Source: Paramacrobiotus richtersi (Eukaryota > Tardigrada > Eutardigrada > Parachela > Macrobiotidae). From it: a DNA stretch of 23,181 nt. The stretch spans positions 1 through 23,181 of the forward strand of contig JAQGAU010000852.1 of assembly GCA_034698045.1 (NCBI GenBank), written 5' to 3'. Below are positions 13,469 through 23,124 of this stretch, piece by piece (positions within the stretch are counted from its first letter, which is position 1; every line of letters starts with the position of its first letter). The notes beneath the pieces are model-generated. The model was given only the letters and a program-made list of their open reading frames with translations, did no database searches and was not told the origin of the DNA. Made by a program: the position numbers and the translations under genes.

Positions 13469-13625
13469 ATACCTGGAGCTTCCTAAACCTAAATTCCCAA
13501 AAACGATGAACAGTTTGCGATTAAACGGCTGACTCTGAACAATCCGCAAGAAAAATTAATAAACCAACCGCAAACGTTGCCAGGGCGTGACGGAATTTTA
13601 GCTTCGGATATCAAACCAAAAATTT
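13469..13625 (+). repeat. Interspersed repeat family R1, copy 3 (partial)
   Basis: It shares CCTAAACCTAAATTCCC, AACAGTTTGCGATTAAACGGCTGACTC and ACCGCAAACGTTGCCAGGGCGTGACG with copy 1. It lies in the same orientation just downstream of copy 2 and is truncated after the GTGACG block. Confidence 0.6.
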
Positions 13626-14970
13626 CAACATATGCTAAAAAAAGTTCCTTTTACCGGATGCATCGCAACAATTTTAGCAATCGCTTTTTCCCAGCTCATG
13701 TACGACAGTGCGAGGCGATGGGTTTACTTATTACGAGTGTGGCTAGCTAAAGTCATCTGCTCGCTAAGCTAGCTTTCTCATGAATTGAGCAACTGATATT
13801 GCGCGTATCTGTACAATTCGTTTTCGCGTTCACGCATGCTTGCCCTTTACTGCCACAAGCGGTACTTTATCCTTATTTACGGTTCAAACTGCGCGCACGA
13901 AAACAGTTACTGCGAAACATGCTGAAACTACGGACCACTCCCCTTAACAAATTCAGATTTTGCACTTTTTCTTTTTATTAGCTTTTTCATCTGCATAGCA
14001 GCATATGTTAGGGCAGAGAATTAAAATACCGCCCAGCATGCTTTAAATGTATTTCACTTAGTTTTCTTGCTTAGTTTAACTAGCAACCGTATATGTGCTT
14101 CTGTAGTTATTACTGTAAGTGCGTTTATATGGTTATTACTCCTATGAGCACGAACTTCAACAATAAACTAGTGTAATAATTGCAATAAGCATGCTGCACC
14201 TGGTACTGCATGAAATTACTTATGTATGGCGAATAAGGAATATGCCTTACAAAACGACAGCATCACTGGCTTTTTTCGGTTGTCAGGGCACATCGCGCAA
14301 GTTTAATTAGCTGCTTTGGCATGATATCGACAGAGTTCTATAGTTGCTAAAATAATTAATTATACCAATACTACAATGTTGTTCTTATAAGAATTAAGTA
14401 TCTGTTCATGCTTACGCCGTACTAATAATAATAATTTTTCAGCGTGCTTTGCAGCACGCTTAAGTTTTGTTTCGCTGTTCGTTCTGCGTTCAAAACGTTC
14501 AACGCTTTGTATTTACCAGTATTAGTTAATATTTTGTTGTGCGTTCCAGTCATGAACAGTTGGAATAATCATAACAGACATGCTGAACCTGGTACTTTAC
14601 ACCAGGTCAAGGAATTCTCTAAATATGCACTTGAGATTGCGATATAATGATGCACACACTCATTCGCTTTCCTTGGTTGTATTTTTTGTTTATGCTTTTT
14701 TGTTTTTGTTTATATGATCGGTTGATTGGATGCGACGTTTGTACGTTCTAACTTCAAGTGAATCAGATATTCCAAAAACTGATACCGATGACGTTTTTTA
14801 GTGAGAGAGTCTTTTTAGTGAGAGATGCTGATGGGCATTAACTGCGTGTTTGCATTCTTACTGATGCAAACAAGTAAAGCGCACGTATATCAGATTCTGT
14901 TTTTGAATATAATAGTACCAATATCAAAAAAATACGGTTATGAATAAGGTGTGGTTATTAATAAAGTAAT
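13626..14970. other. No gene recognised; one perfect hairpin
   Basis: Only short open frames. A perfect 8-bp-arm hairpin AGCGTGCT-TTGC-AGCACGCT lies at 14441-14460, next to an AATAATAATAATTTTT tract. A short shared phrase (CATGCTGmACCTGGTACT) occurs near 14189 and 14579. Confidence 0.45.
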
Positions 14971-15220
14971 CGACCGAAGCGAAGTGGAGGTCCTCTGCAT
15001 TCAATGCAAATGGTTTTTTTGCCGGTCACGGTACCGGAAGTGTTGCGTCATAACACAGTAGTAGAGGGCGTGTCCTCTATAGTCAACAAAACTGTGTATT
15101 TTGTCCGTTTCGTCGGTCACGGTCGTCGGTACCGGAAGTGTTGCATCATAACACAGTAGTAGAGGGCGCGTCCTCTATATTCAACAAAAGTGTATAATTT
15201 GTCCGTCTCGTCGGTCACAG
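14971..15220 (+). repeat. 98-bp tandem repeat, about two and a half units
   Basis: GTACCGGAAGTGTTGC recurs at 15031 and 15129 (period 98), with the following ATCATAACACAGTAGTAGAGGGC-GTCCTCTAT and CAACAAAA-TGT-TTTGTCCGT-TCGTCGGTCAC blocks conserved. A diverged partial unit (14971-15030) comes first. Each unit can form a short hairpin around AGAGG-CGTGT-CCTCT. A lone relative is at 10546-10632. Confidence 0.75.
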
Positions 15221-16340
15221 TGCCTGTAAGTGCACTCGCCATCTAGAAGTATCCGCCATTGAGCCTGCTTTACCGTTCCGCGATCTTTCAGGCGATCGAA
15301 AGAAAAGGCGACCGTACAGAGAAAGACTAGGCTGGCCAGAATGAACATTTTTATTCGATAGTTCTGAGCCTGATTATTCGAAGTGTGATAACGGTCAACA
15401 ATACTTTAGTCCTTGGTAGGTATAAAGAACACTGTACTGTACCTTGGACAGCCAGGTAGCAGACACGCTCTTGACCACCGGTCAAATACGTATCCGCATG
15501 TTTACCGTGTGCATTTCAAGATTACTTAGTTCTGTGAGTGAGGTACCTGCTTGCTTCGGTCCACCAGTGCCCGCGAACAGCGAGTGCACTTACCTAGATA
15601 TGATGCACTCATAAAGAATGCATGTTAGACGTAAGCAACTTTAGTAAACGGTTAACTAACAGCCGCTGTACTGACTGAACTGATTGTCAGTTACAATAAA
15701 TGTACTTAGAAGATATGTAGAGTGTACAACTCTCTGGGCATGCGAATTAGCACTTGCTGTCATTCGCCATTCAATCTAAAGCAGTTCATTTCGATTAAAT
15801 ATACAGAGATATAATTGTCAGGTACTGTAAAGGTTCACGAGGAAACGAAACATTTGTTGCATAGTGCAGCGCTGTACCGCGATGTACCGCAAACCCTGAG
15901 AAAACCAAGCCATAAACCCTAAAAGATGACCTTATAGCATTGCAACGATAAGAGTGACGTTGCTGTAGCTCCGTTTTAACCTTATGAGCATAGTAAAGAG
16001 GGGGCAAGTAAAACGCGATTGGAAACAGACATCCTTGGTTAATGAATGGAAAAGAGAACACAACATGTCCAGCAAAACGGCTCGAAATCGTTCGGTTTTA
16101 AAACGATGGCAAACAAAAAATATGCTACTGAAAGCAAAAGTATGTAAACCAAAGCGTAGCGAGGCGAAGCCTCGCGAAGACTTGTATGTACTGAATTTAC
16201 AGTCTATGGCATACAATTTGAAACGTGTCTGGCAAGGCGCGAGGACGGGGTCACTTAGGGGTGATAGCGGAAGGCGATTTCTTATACATTGAAACAGCTG
16301 GTACTGTGGTACACCGAACCAAACCACTTATGGCTAGATC
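15221..16340. other. No gene recognised; basic open frame and hairpin
   Basis: A 102-codon plus-strand frame (15984-16292) is very rich in Lys/Arg and overlaps a 131-codon minus-strand frame (16327-15932). Neither has a recognisable domain, so neither is called. A hairpin GCGAGGC-GAA-GCCTCGC lies at 16159-16175. Confidence 0.35.
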
Positions 16341-16480
16341 CGTGCACCACAGCCTTTCTGGACGCGTTTTTTTGACATTGTATTCCTAGTATTCTACCGT
16401 TTTCCGTCAGTATTCTACAGGTATTCCGCTTTCTAATGCTCTATCCCTCATATTGTGCCGATTGCGCCAATATTCTCACA

Positions 16481-16546
16481 GTATTCCGCTCGTGTTTTCT
16501 TAGCATATTTTTTTACACTATAAAGTGTAGAAAACACGCAGAATAC
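16481..16546. repeat. Inverted repeat, possible small foldback element
   Basis: GTATTCCGCTCGTGTTTTCT (16481-16500) pairs with GAAAACACGCAGAATAC (16530-16546), and the centre carries TACACTATAAAGTGTA, itself palindromic. The sequence before it (16378-16480) repeats TATTCC/TATTCT phrases several times. Family not recognised. Confidence 0.5.
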
Positions 16547-16609
16547 CGGCCTAATACGAACTACACAAACAAATGAGACTCAGAGAGTAACTTCATTAGC
16601 AAGAACATT

Positions 16610-16905
16610 CGGTGCGAACCGTACGGTACCTTTTTCGAGTGGTCTGACGAGAATGCATCGTAGGGATATCGCTAGAAGTATGCCAAACAAATTACTCCAT
16701 GGCATTCTGATGGTGTTGGAAACCATTCTGCTAGACTGTTTTAGGCAGAACTACAATTTTGATACAGTTGAAGTTCAGTACCAATTAGCTCGTTTTCCCG
16801 CTGACAGCGATGCATTTGATTTCCTTTCCGATATAAAATGGCCTCGGGCTTTCAAAAAAGCTGACAGTGCGAGCCATACTGTATCATACAGCGGTATGGC
16901 GACTC
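16610..16905 (+). repeat. Duplicated segment D, copy 1, with signal-peptide-like frame
   Basis: It aligns with 22620-22925. Both have AAGAACATTCGGTG at the start, a frame from ATGCATCGTArGGATAT, and AATGGCCTCGGGCTTTC-like sequence near the end. Here the frame (16653-17027, 124 codons) begins MHRRDIARSMPNKLLHGILM with a hydrophobic run. The frame overlaps the 3' end of the unrecognised minus-strand gene, so coding is doubtful. Confidence 0.6.
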
Positions 16906-17000
16906 TGACACGATTGCGAGCGACTTCGGCGAAAAGCGCAGACAGTGCACGGAACCGTCACTACAGTGTAGTTATAATGTGCGTTTTATGGAATTATGGA

Positions 17001-17347
17001 TTAGCTTTCGCTGTATTGCTTGTCTGATGGCGAGAGAGAGATCTTTGGGCCAATAACTACAGAGAACATGCCAATTAAAAACGATTCCTTTGCACTGTTC
17101 TGCGTCTTTCTCACCGAGGCTGAGTCTCACTGATTCTTTCCTTGGATACATTGTTTGTGTGGTAGCCGCACATTTGCCTTCCGAATGAATACAAGTTTGT
17201 TGGAAAATGAGGAAGCTGCTTCTCTGGGAATGACTTTGCTTCATAGTACCGAAGTATTCCACGTAAACATCGTGCTCAACAAACACAGGCTGCTCTGTTT
17301 TGTCTAATCGCGTTTGTTTTACGCCAAGAGGGATCATGCATGTCCCG
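17001..17347 (-). CDS. Unrecognised gene, last two exons (3' partial set)
   Basis: Exon 17347-17115 (233 bp) follows a good acceptor (TTATCTTTACGCAG) and ends at a consensus donor G|GTGAGA. After a 58-bp intron (17114-17057, ending TTCTCTGTAG) the terminal exon 17056-17001 continues in phase and stops with TAA. The first exon codes for GTCMIPLGVKQTRLDKTEQP and onward. It contains a VFVEHDVYVEYFG stretch and cysteines in TCMI, TCIH and KCAA; the C-terminus is IGPKISLSPSDKQYSES. I do not recognise the family. The cysteines suggest a secreted protein. Upstream exons were not found; a minus-strand frame at 18116-17928 could belong to it but has no support. Confidence 0.5.
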
Positions 17348-17569
17348 CTGCGTAAAGATAATGAAGCATTATTAATAAGTCCGCAAATACAAGTTATACA
17401 ACAGCAGATTTTTTTCAAATAGCCTAATCTGTAAGCCGAGTGCACGCTAACTGCAGAAATGCTCGGCAGTATTTTTCAAATTTTTGTGCGCTTGAATATT
17501 TCCCGGATTACTCGGCAAAAACTTAGAACTATAGGTCTCCAAAGATACTAAACATGCACAGTCGTTTTT

Positions 17570-17640
17570 CGGTCGAAAATGGCCCCAGGCTTTTACGAAG
17601 AACAGCACACAGTGTAATGTAAGAGCCAGCTGTCTGGTAT
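17570..17640 (+). repeat. Duplicated segment D, short third copy
   Basis: GTCGAAAATGGCCCCAGGCTTTTACGAAGAACAGCACACAGTG matches the AAAATGGCCTCGGGCTTTCAAAAAAGCTGACAGTG block of copies 1 and 2. Only this part of the segment is present. Confidence 0.45.
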
Positions 17641-18248
17641 ATTTGCGAAGTTTACGAAAAAAGCGCAGAGTATGTCATATGAAGTTAATTAACTAACTGG
17701 ACGTCATGGTATATACCTTACTTGTTAGTTGAATCTTACGTATTTACATCGAAGTTTCGATGACTGATGCGCGTGCATCTTGTCATTCTACGAAAGCACG
17801 TATGCTGGGCGCCAGGCGAGCTTCTATCCATCGTCGTAAAATCTGATATCGGCGAGCTCATAGCCGCTGGGCAGCTTCGGCCGTACAAACGTTGCACCTA
17901 CCTGTGTGGTTATTTTTAACAGCTAAATTAAAACATCAATATGCATATAATATGTCCAGCATCCGTTCGTAGGCTCAGCGTCCGGCTAATGCAGAACTGC
18001 CGCAGAAAGCTCACAAAAGCTTTTGTAAATAATTCAGCGCTGCATCCAAGCTTCTTGAAACTACCATCGTAAATGGACATATTTATGCATAATCGTCCTG
18101 TTTTCAACCCTAACATCTAAGTCATGCTTTTGACATTCAAAAATGAGTCATGATATTTTCAAACACTAAAACAATTACAAACCTACTACTTGCGAAGCTC
18201 GAGCTTGAAATGCTTTAGAGCGATCGTCGATATACTCATATGTATATA
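17641..18248. other. No gene recognised
   Basis: A 62-codon minus-strand frame (18116-17928) with several cysteines is the only notable content. It has an acceptor-like AAACAG and a donor-like GTGAGC, but no match that I know. Confidence 0.3.
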
Positions 18249-18308
18249 ATACGTATGAGCATACGTATGAACATACGTATCAGCATACGTATGAGCATAC
18301 GTATGAGC
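18249..18308. repeat. Five tandem 12-bp palindrome-bearing units
   Basis: Five consecutive units of ATACGTATGAGC (units 2 and 3 differ at one base each) run 18249-18308. Each unit contains the 8-bp palindrome ATACGTAT. The array lies about 100 bp upstream of the duplicated promoter region of the astacin pseudogene. Confidence 0.85.
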
Positions 18309-18409
18309 ATTTATGCTGCAATGTCAGATCTAGACACTTATTAGAACGTAACGTACATCTGGAAGGTACATCGGTCTCCTGAAAAAGATTAAAGATAATC
18401 TTCTATATA

Positions 18410-18930
18410 TCTGTAGTGGTGGAATCGGCGATTGTCTATCGTAATGGCCTAATGGGTGTAACACCTTCTGGAGTGCTCGATGTCCATCAAGGAACACGGT
18501 ATATCAGAAAACCCAGCCTACAAGTGAGGGCGGCGTTTTACACGGTTTCCCATAGAAGCCCGGTAGCATACCGCATAACTACTCCAAGCAAAGACTGTGC
18601 ACGCCGACGTGGCACCGTATGTACTACGAACGCAATATACATAAACGTATAAGTATCCGCGGTATTCACATGACTGTTGTCCACAACGTAGAACCACTTG
18701 AATTTTTTGCATGCAGCCGCAATTTTTAACACGTTTATCGGCCAAACACTCCAATATTGCTTCGCTTGTATAAAGGGAATGGCTAACGTCAGTCGTGTCA
18801 GAACATGGATAGCGCGCGATTTCGCACTGGATCGCCCACCAAAACCGGGAAATGAAGGCTAAAAGGCGAACACAGCAAAATTACCGGTGTCGCATTTATC
18901 ACCACTCCAAAATAAAAGTATTTAAGGCGG
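18410..18930 (+). repeat. Copy B of the duplicated astacin upstream region
   Basis: It matches 520-1040 through most of its length with small indels, ending at a conserved TATTTAA (18919-18925). It precedes the astacin pseudogene in the same arrangement as copy A precedes the intact gene, so one event copied promoter and gene. Confidence 0.7.
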
Positions 18931-19140
18931 AAATTTTCATCGAAATTGTTTCAGTATCGTCACCCAGTTTGGCTGCGGACCATTCTATTCAGATTTTTGA
19001 CATATCTGATACCCTTTAAGTCGGCTAGTTAACTGGTGCAGCTTATTCGAATGTATAAACCTTATCATACATCCCGACAAGCGGTAAATTTTGCATTGCC
19101 GATTGCATACATTACGTGTTGTTCGGCTCTAGTTCCTCGA

Positions 19141-19754
19141 GATGATAAAACGCTGCGACGCGCAGTGGATGAAATGAGTTCAATTTGTTATTGTGTCCAT
19201 TGCACGTCGCAACTTTTTAAATCTGATGGTCGGTTATAAAACGGCTATAGCGGCCAGTGCATCAGATTCGCTGAACGGAGCATCCGAATCCGACTATGTT
19301 AAAATTTCGCCTGGGGATGTGTGTTCATTATACACCTAACATTCAGCGTGAGCTAATGCAAGTCTTGGTATTTGATCACGAGCACACCCGCGGCGGGCAT
19401 GTTCGTGGTAGAATCCCAAGACGGGCACTGGCTGGCCCGCTTGGATCGGGACGAATACGTCGCTGTCAACTGGAATAACAGCAGTCCTGGTGTGGAATAT
19501 CGCGCGACTGACTGACAAACAGCAAAAATCTGTTGGATTTTCTATAGATGACTAATAAAGACGAACTCGTTTATTCTGGACCTACCATACGACTACCACT
19601 CAGTCATGCAGTATTTGTCTAATGAATTTGCCAAGAACAGAGAACAACCCACCTGACTCCAAGTAAATCCCACCGTGGGAGAAAGCTAGGACAGCGTGAA
19701 AATCTTACCCCATTGGATGTGAAAAGGATTAAAATACGCGGATGTCGCACGTAA
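19141..19754 (+). pseudogene. Decayed astacin metalloprotease gene
   Basis: Pieces of the catalytic domain occur in order: DDKTLRRAVDEMSS (19141-19182), QCIRFAER then a frameshift to SESDYVKISPGD (about 19255-19317), RELMQVLVFDHEH (from 19347), LDRDEYVAVNWNN (about 19440-19475), and LPYDYHSVMQYLSNEFAK (19582-19635). After another frameshift come GRKLGQRENLTPLDVKRIK and GCRT-stop at 19752-19754. Two of the three zinc histidines are replaced (Arg, Gln), the glycine of HExxHxxG is Val, and the GGxxxxSLxxxC segment is deleted. It is clearly a relative of the intact plus-strand gene. No lectin exon follows. Confidence 0.85.
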
Positions 19755-20237
19755 ATGATCACCGATCTGTAAACCGATTCTGGCCTAAACTCACCTGGAA
19801 ACAAGAAAGTATCGGCTAATATGCTGTCAGTTATTGAAGCGATGCGAGCAGTTAACCTATCTGCCATATACTTTGCATTTCGCCGATGGTTTTTAATTTT
19901 TAAGGGCAAATTCAAGTGAAAATCATGGTTTTGTCCTAAATGGGGCCATTCCACAGGTGTGAAGCTAAACGATAAAAAGCCTGCGCGAGATAACAGGCCA
20001 AGATTTACTGCAAATTGTCAGCTTCCGCTTCATGGCCGAAACTCAAGGCTACTGCACAATTTGTACATAAAGAGCCTCGTCGATTTTTATAAAAGGATGG
20101 AGCATACAAACACGTACGCGGCTTCATCCGAATTTAATCCAAGTGCTCTTGGTATAGAAAAAGTCAGTTTCCTGGTATGTCGTAGCACACCAGAGACCCC
20201 CGACGTTTATCAAAAGTGTTATTCAAAAAGGCCGGTC
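19755..20237. other. No gene recognised; 3' flank of the minus-strand astacin gene
   Basis: A plus-strand frame (19959-20426) runs through here but its second half is antisense to the lectin exon. The 3' UTR of the minus-strand gene should lie here; no clear AATAAA was seen, only a GATAAA-like variant near 20208. Confidence 0.4.
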
Positions 20238-22192
20238 CTATCGAGGTACCGACAGCGAAGAAGTGTGCATAACCAGATCTTTAGCACAAATAAAATGCAG
20301 TTCGGTACTGCAGTCCACAGTCTGCGTGTCGTTCACATTGACTGGCGATATTGTCCGACAATCGGTTACATAGATCCTTGCACCACTATTCAACGACCGC
20401 ATCTGCACTGTGAAGAACTGCTCTGAAAAACTGTATCCTGGTTCGGATGTTATTCTGGCGTCCATCTCTTGGCAAAATGAGTCCGCGCTGGTAAAGTTTC
20501 TCCTAAATGCAAATAATCGTTTTTTGGTTATATGGATGTGTTACAAAAAACATCCTATGAATTGCAAATGTTTACTTACGGTAGTGTATCCGTAAGGAAC
20601 GAGAAGAAGTAGCACATGTTGCGATGCTTTGCCCAGCCACTCCCCGTAGGACATTTTGTTCCTGGCAACAAGAGCACGTTTAAATCATGTACTGTAGAGT
20701 TACCGTAAGTCAATAAAAGTACAAAAAGGATAATAAGGTATCCAGACTAACTGACAGGTGAATAAGCTTCCCTTGCGCTAACAAGTGCGTTTTAGAAATT
20801 ACTAACCTGGATGGATTACCCCCTTTGGATACGCTAACTTGACCTTTTCCACATCGACCGCACTAAGACCATGTCGCTGTCCCATTTGAGCAGCTTGACG
20901 GGTGTTATTTCCACTGGCCTTTGGCCGGATGGTCCAGACGCGTTTATCAATGGCAAAATCGTACATTCCATAATGCATCAGAGAAGCAATGTCGTACGGT
21001 CGGACATCGTTGAGGTTGTATGCGGTGTAGCGGCTCTGGAAACTGGAATACTGTGCTGCAGCCAGTGCGACACATTAGACAGATTTTTCGCAGTTTTGAA
21101 TGAAAATCCGAAAATACAGGATTCTGCCTGTCTGAACTTCTAGTAAAACTTAAGCCGGACGTTAATCTAGGTTTGCTTACCTTTGGGGATGTTATTCCAG
21201 TTGATCTCCACGTAATCATCCCTGTTGTCCCTGGACTGCTCGTGATAGAACCCTGTAGAATAAAGTGTATTTTCTCCGCAGGCGAGTAAAGTAGCTGTAG
21301 CTCGAAAGGAGCGCTACGTACCAAGTGTGTGCATTAGTTCATGATGAATATAACCACGGTTCAAACATCCTGTACGGAAGTATACCTTTGCAAAATCTCA
21401 CATAAAAGCAGATACACTTTTGTATATTGGAATCTTTCCTACCGGGAACTTGGAGAACCAGGAGCTGCTTACCGCCCCCTCGACCCACATCCGAAGCGCA
21501 CCTGCACGACACGAAAGTTCCGAGGACAATACTTAACGGCACTGGAAGCACAGTTATCGACCGACCCATTGCCCGGAGCGATATACACGTATTCATCATC
21601 TGAGTCTTCCTTCTCTCGAAATTTCACCGTAGTTTTAGCCATAAAGTCCTGAAGCGCGTCGCGAATGGCTTGCTTGTCCTTTGGACCTGTCAATTGAGGC
21701 AAGCGTAATTGATAAACTGCGATTTGTGCAGGTACAGCAGTTTGCTGTCTTACGGAAGATTTTGGAAATGACGTACGGAATAAGGTTATCAGGCCAGGTA
21801 GGTATTCCAAGAGAGTCTGTGTCCCGAAACTTCGTCCTCTGAAAAAAACAATCGGTAGCAAGTTTCCTCCGTTAACCCACTGTTGCAATATAGCCACACG
21901 TTGTTGGTTGGTTGGCGGATGTCCATCACTTCAGGGTCTATTCCAAGTATGTCTCCTTCGAAAAGCTCCGGTGATGTTAACAGCTCCCCGTCCGACCCTG
22001 TTGGGTAGATTACAATTAAATTTTAGCAGCGCCACTAAACTCGTGTTCAACTGTGCATGCATCCCAGCTTCGTACTGGGCTGAGTTATATTCAAGGCAGC
22101 ATAGAAGTTAAACAGTTCCGGATCGACCAAAACGGACCCGTTCGGGGCAGGGCGCGGTGTCGGCGATGTTGCCTTCACGCTGGGACGCGTGC
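20238..22192 (-). CDS. Astacin metalloprotease with pro-domain and C-type lectin domain (5' end missing)
   Basis: Ten exons, read downward: 22192-22076, 21997-21900, 21838-21754, 21686-21566, 21501-21443, 21369-21322, 21252-21181, 21055-20807, 20661-20580, 20502-20238. All introns are GT-AG (61-145 bp) and phases agree, giving 398 codons from the first one assembled. A linker sharing RPSVKA with the plus-strand gene leads into a pro-domain containing SPELFEGDILGID (48-60), the FxGD aspartate-switch motif. The mature domain starts near TWPDNLIPYVI (86-96). The zinc site is HELMHTLGFYHEQ (170-182) and the Met-turn SLMHY (225-229). Cysteines 142/162 are kept, but the pair equivalent to 125/278 of the other gene is absent. 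The lectin domain begins at Cys287 and ends LHFICAK. It probably makes a functional secreted zymogen. The signal-peptide exon was not located. Confidence 0.87.
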
Positions 22193-22338
22193 CTGTTTAA
22201 ACATTAACGGGTCACGTGTTACTCTGTTCAACACTTCCAGTAGAAAACAAATAAAGCGTACACCGTTAACGGAATTTTTAGAAAACGTGAAGACGTCTTC
22301 TCGATCGCAAAGAACAGGCAAGCAACACTAGATTCCAT

Positions 22339-22345
22339 TTTTATA
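22339..22345 (-). promoter_or_regulatory. TATA-like box upstream of the first assembled minus-strand exon
   Basis: TATAAAA on the minus strand, about 147 bp before the first assembled exon. No signal-peptide start lies between it and that exon, so it may be fortuitous or belong to an unassembled arrangement. Confidence 0.2.
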
Positions 22346-22619
22346 CTCATAAACGCATAACACCGCTGCGAAAACTGGCTCCTCGGACATTATTCAAGTC
22401 ACCGCAACACGGCCATTGCCTGTGCCCGTCCAGATGGGACGGAATTTATTCAACAGCGCTTTTTTTTGTTGAAAGCCTGTTTCGCAGAAAGCCAGAACAG
22501 CAATGCATGCTAAGCCGGGGAACCAGTATTATTTTCTGAGTTTGATGATGCTCTCGTAACGGTTGGTATAAAGGCGTACGAAGTTTCCCAGCGTTAATAA
22601 TCAAGTACGACAGTTCATT

Positions 22620-22925
22620 AAAGAACATTCGGTGACGGTACCTGTTTCGGCTGGCCTGGCAAGGATGCATCGTAAGGATATTGCTACAATGATACCGAAC
22701 AGATTACCCCATATCATGCTGGCAGTGTTGGGAACCATCTTTCTGCCACAGTGGATTACGCAGAACCACGGGTTTTGGTAACGCTGAATTCCTATAATAT
22801 TATACTGATGATCGAGTTTGGGTTCCAGCTAGCAAAGCTGCATTTGCTTTCCTTAGTGGACATAAAAGGGCCTCGGGCTTTCAGGAAAAATGCAGACAGT
22901 TTGAACCATACGATTACAGCGCAGA
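22620..22925 (+). repeat. Duplicated segment D, copy 2
   Basis: It matches 16610-16905. The frame from ATG at 22663 reads MHRKDIATMIPNRLPHIMLA then a hydrophobic run and stops at TGGTAA (about 22777-22782), so it is shorter than in copy 1. The shared residue pattern PN-[KR]-L-x-H-x-x-L-x-VL-x-TI-x-L is notable. It lies about 430 bp upstream of the first assembled exon of the minus-strand astacin gene. Confidence 0.6.
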
Positions 22926-23124
22926 TAATGCATTGCCTGCATGAGCTGACGGAAATTATCATGCCGGGTGACATTACCGGCATAACCTGTACTTTTACTT
23001 CATTTGTTAGACCGTTTAAGGCCATTTTTCTCCCATTGTTATAACTATTAGTAAAATCAACGCCCGCCGCGCACATGATAACCGTAGAAGCAAGGTTCAT
23101 TATTGTTCTTAATAACCAGAACAT
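22792..23124 (-). CDS. Open frame with signal-peptide-like N-terminus (doubtful)
   Basis: It reads MFWLLRTIMNLASTVIMCAA at its start, a plausible secretion signal, then a hydrophilic stretch. The later part runs antisense through duplicated segment D, so only the first 40 or so residues could be real, spliced onward. It could be the missing first exon of the astacin gene downstream on this strand, but no donor in the needed phase 1 is convincing. It may also be chance. Confidence 0.2.
   Translation of the reverse strand: MFWLLRTIMNLASTVIMCAAGVDFTNSYNNGRKMALNGLTNEVKVQVMPVMSPGMIISVSSCRQCIICAVIVWFKLSAFFLKARGPFMSTKESKCSFASWNPNSIISIIL

Noticed and set aside
15984-16292. 102-codon Lys/Arg-rich plus-strand frame and the overlapping 131-codon minus-strand frame
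   Set aside because: They are opposite readings of the same DNA, with no domain, splice structure or duplicate to support either.
16972-17445. Continuous 157-codon minus-strand frame as a single-exon gene
   Set aside because: An acceptor, a consensus donor, a 58-bp intron and an in-phase terminal exon inside it make a spliced gene more likely than an uninterrupted one.
18249-18308. Regular short repeats as a CRISPR array
   Set aside because: Units are 12 bp with no spacers, and the window is animal DNA.
19959-20426. 155-codon plus-strand frame
   Set aside because: Its second half is antisense to the lectin exon 20502-20238, and its first half has no recognisable content.
21341-21652. 103-codon plus-strand frame
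   Set aside because: Antisense to three assembled exons of the minus-strand astacin gene.
21839-21897. Minus-strand stretch reading QQWVNGGNLLPIVF, similar to an astacin N-terminus
   Set aside because: A different frame just downstream (21838-21754) encodes a better astacin N-terminus with correct splice sites and phase; this stretch lies in the 61-bp intron 21899-21839.
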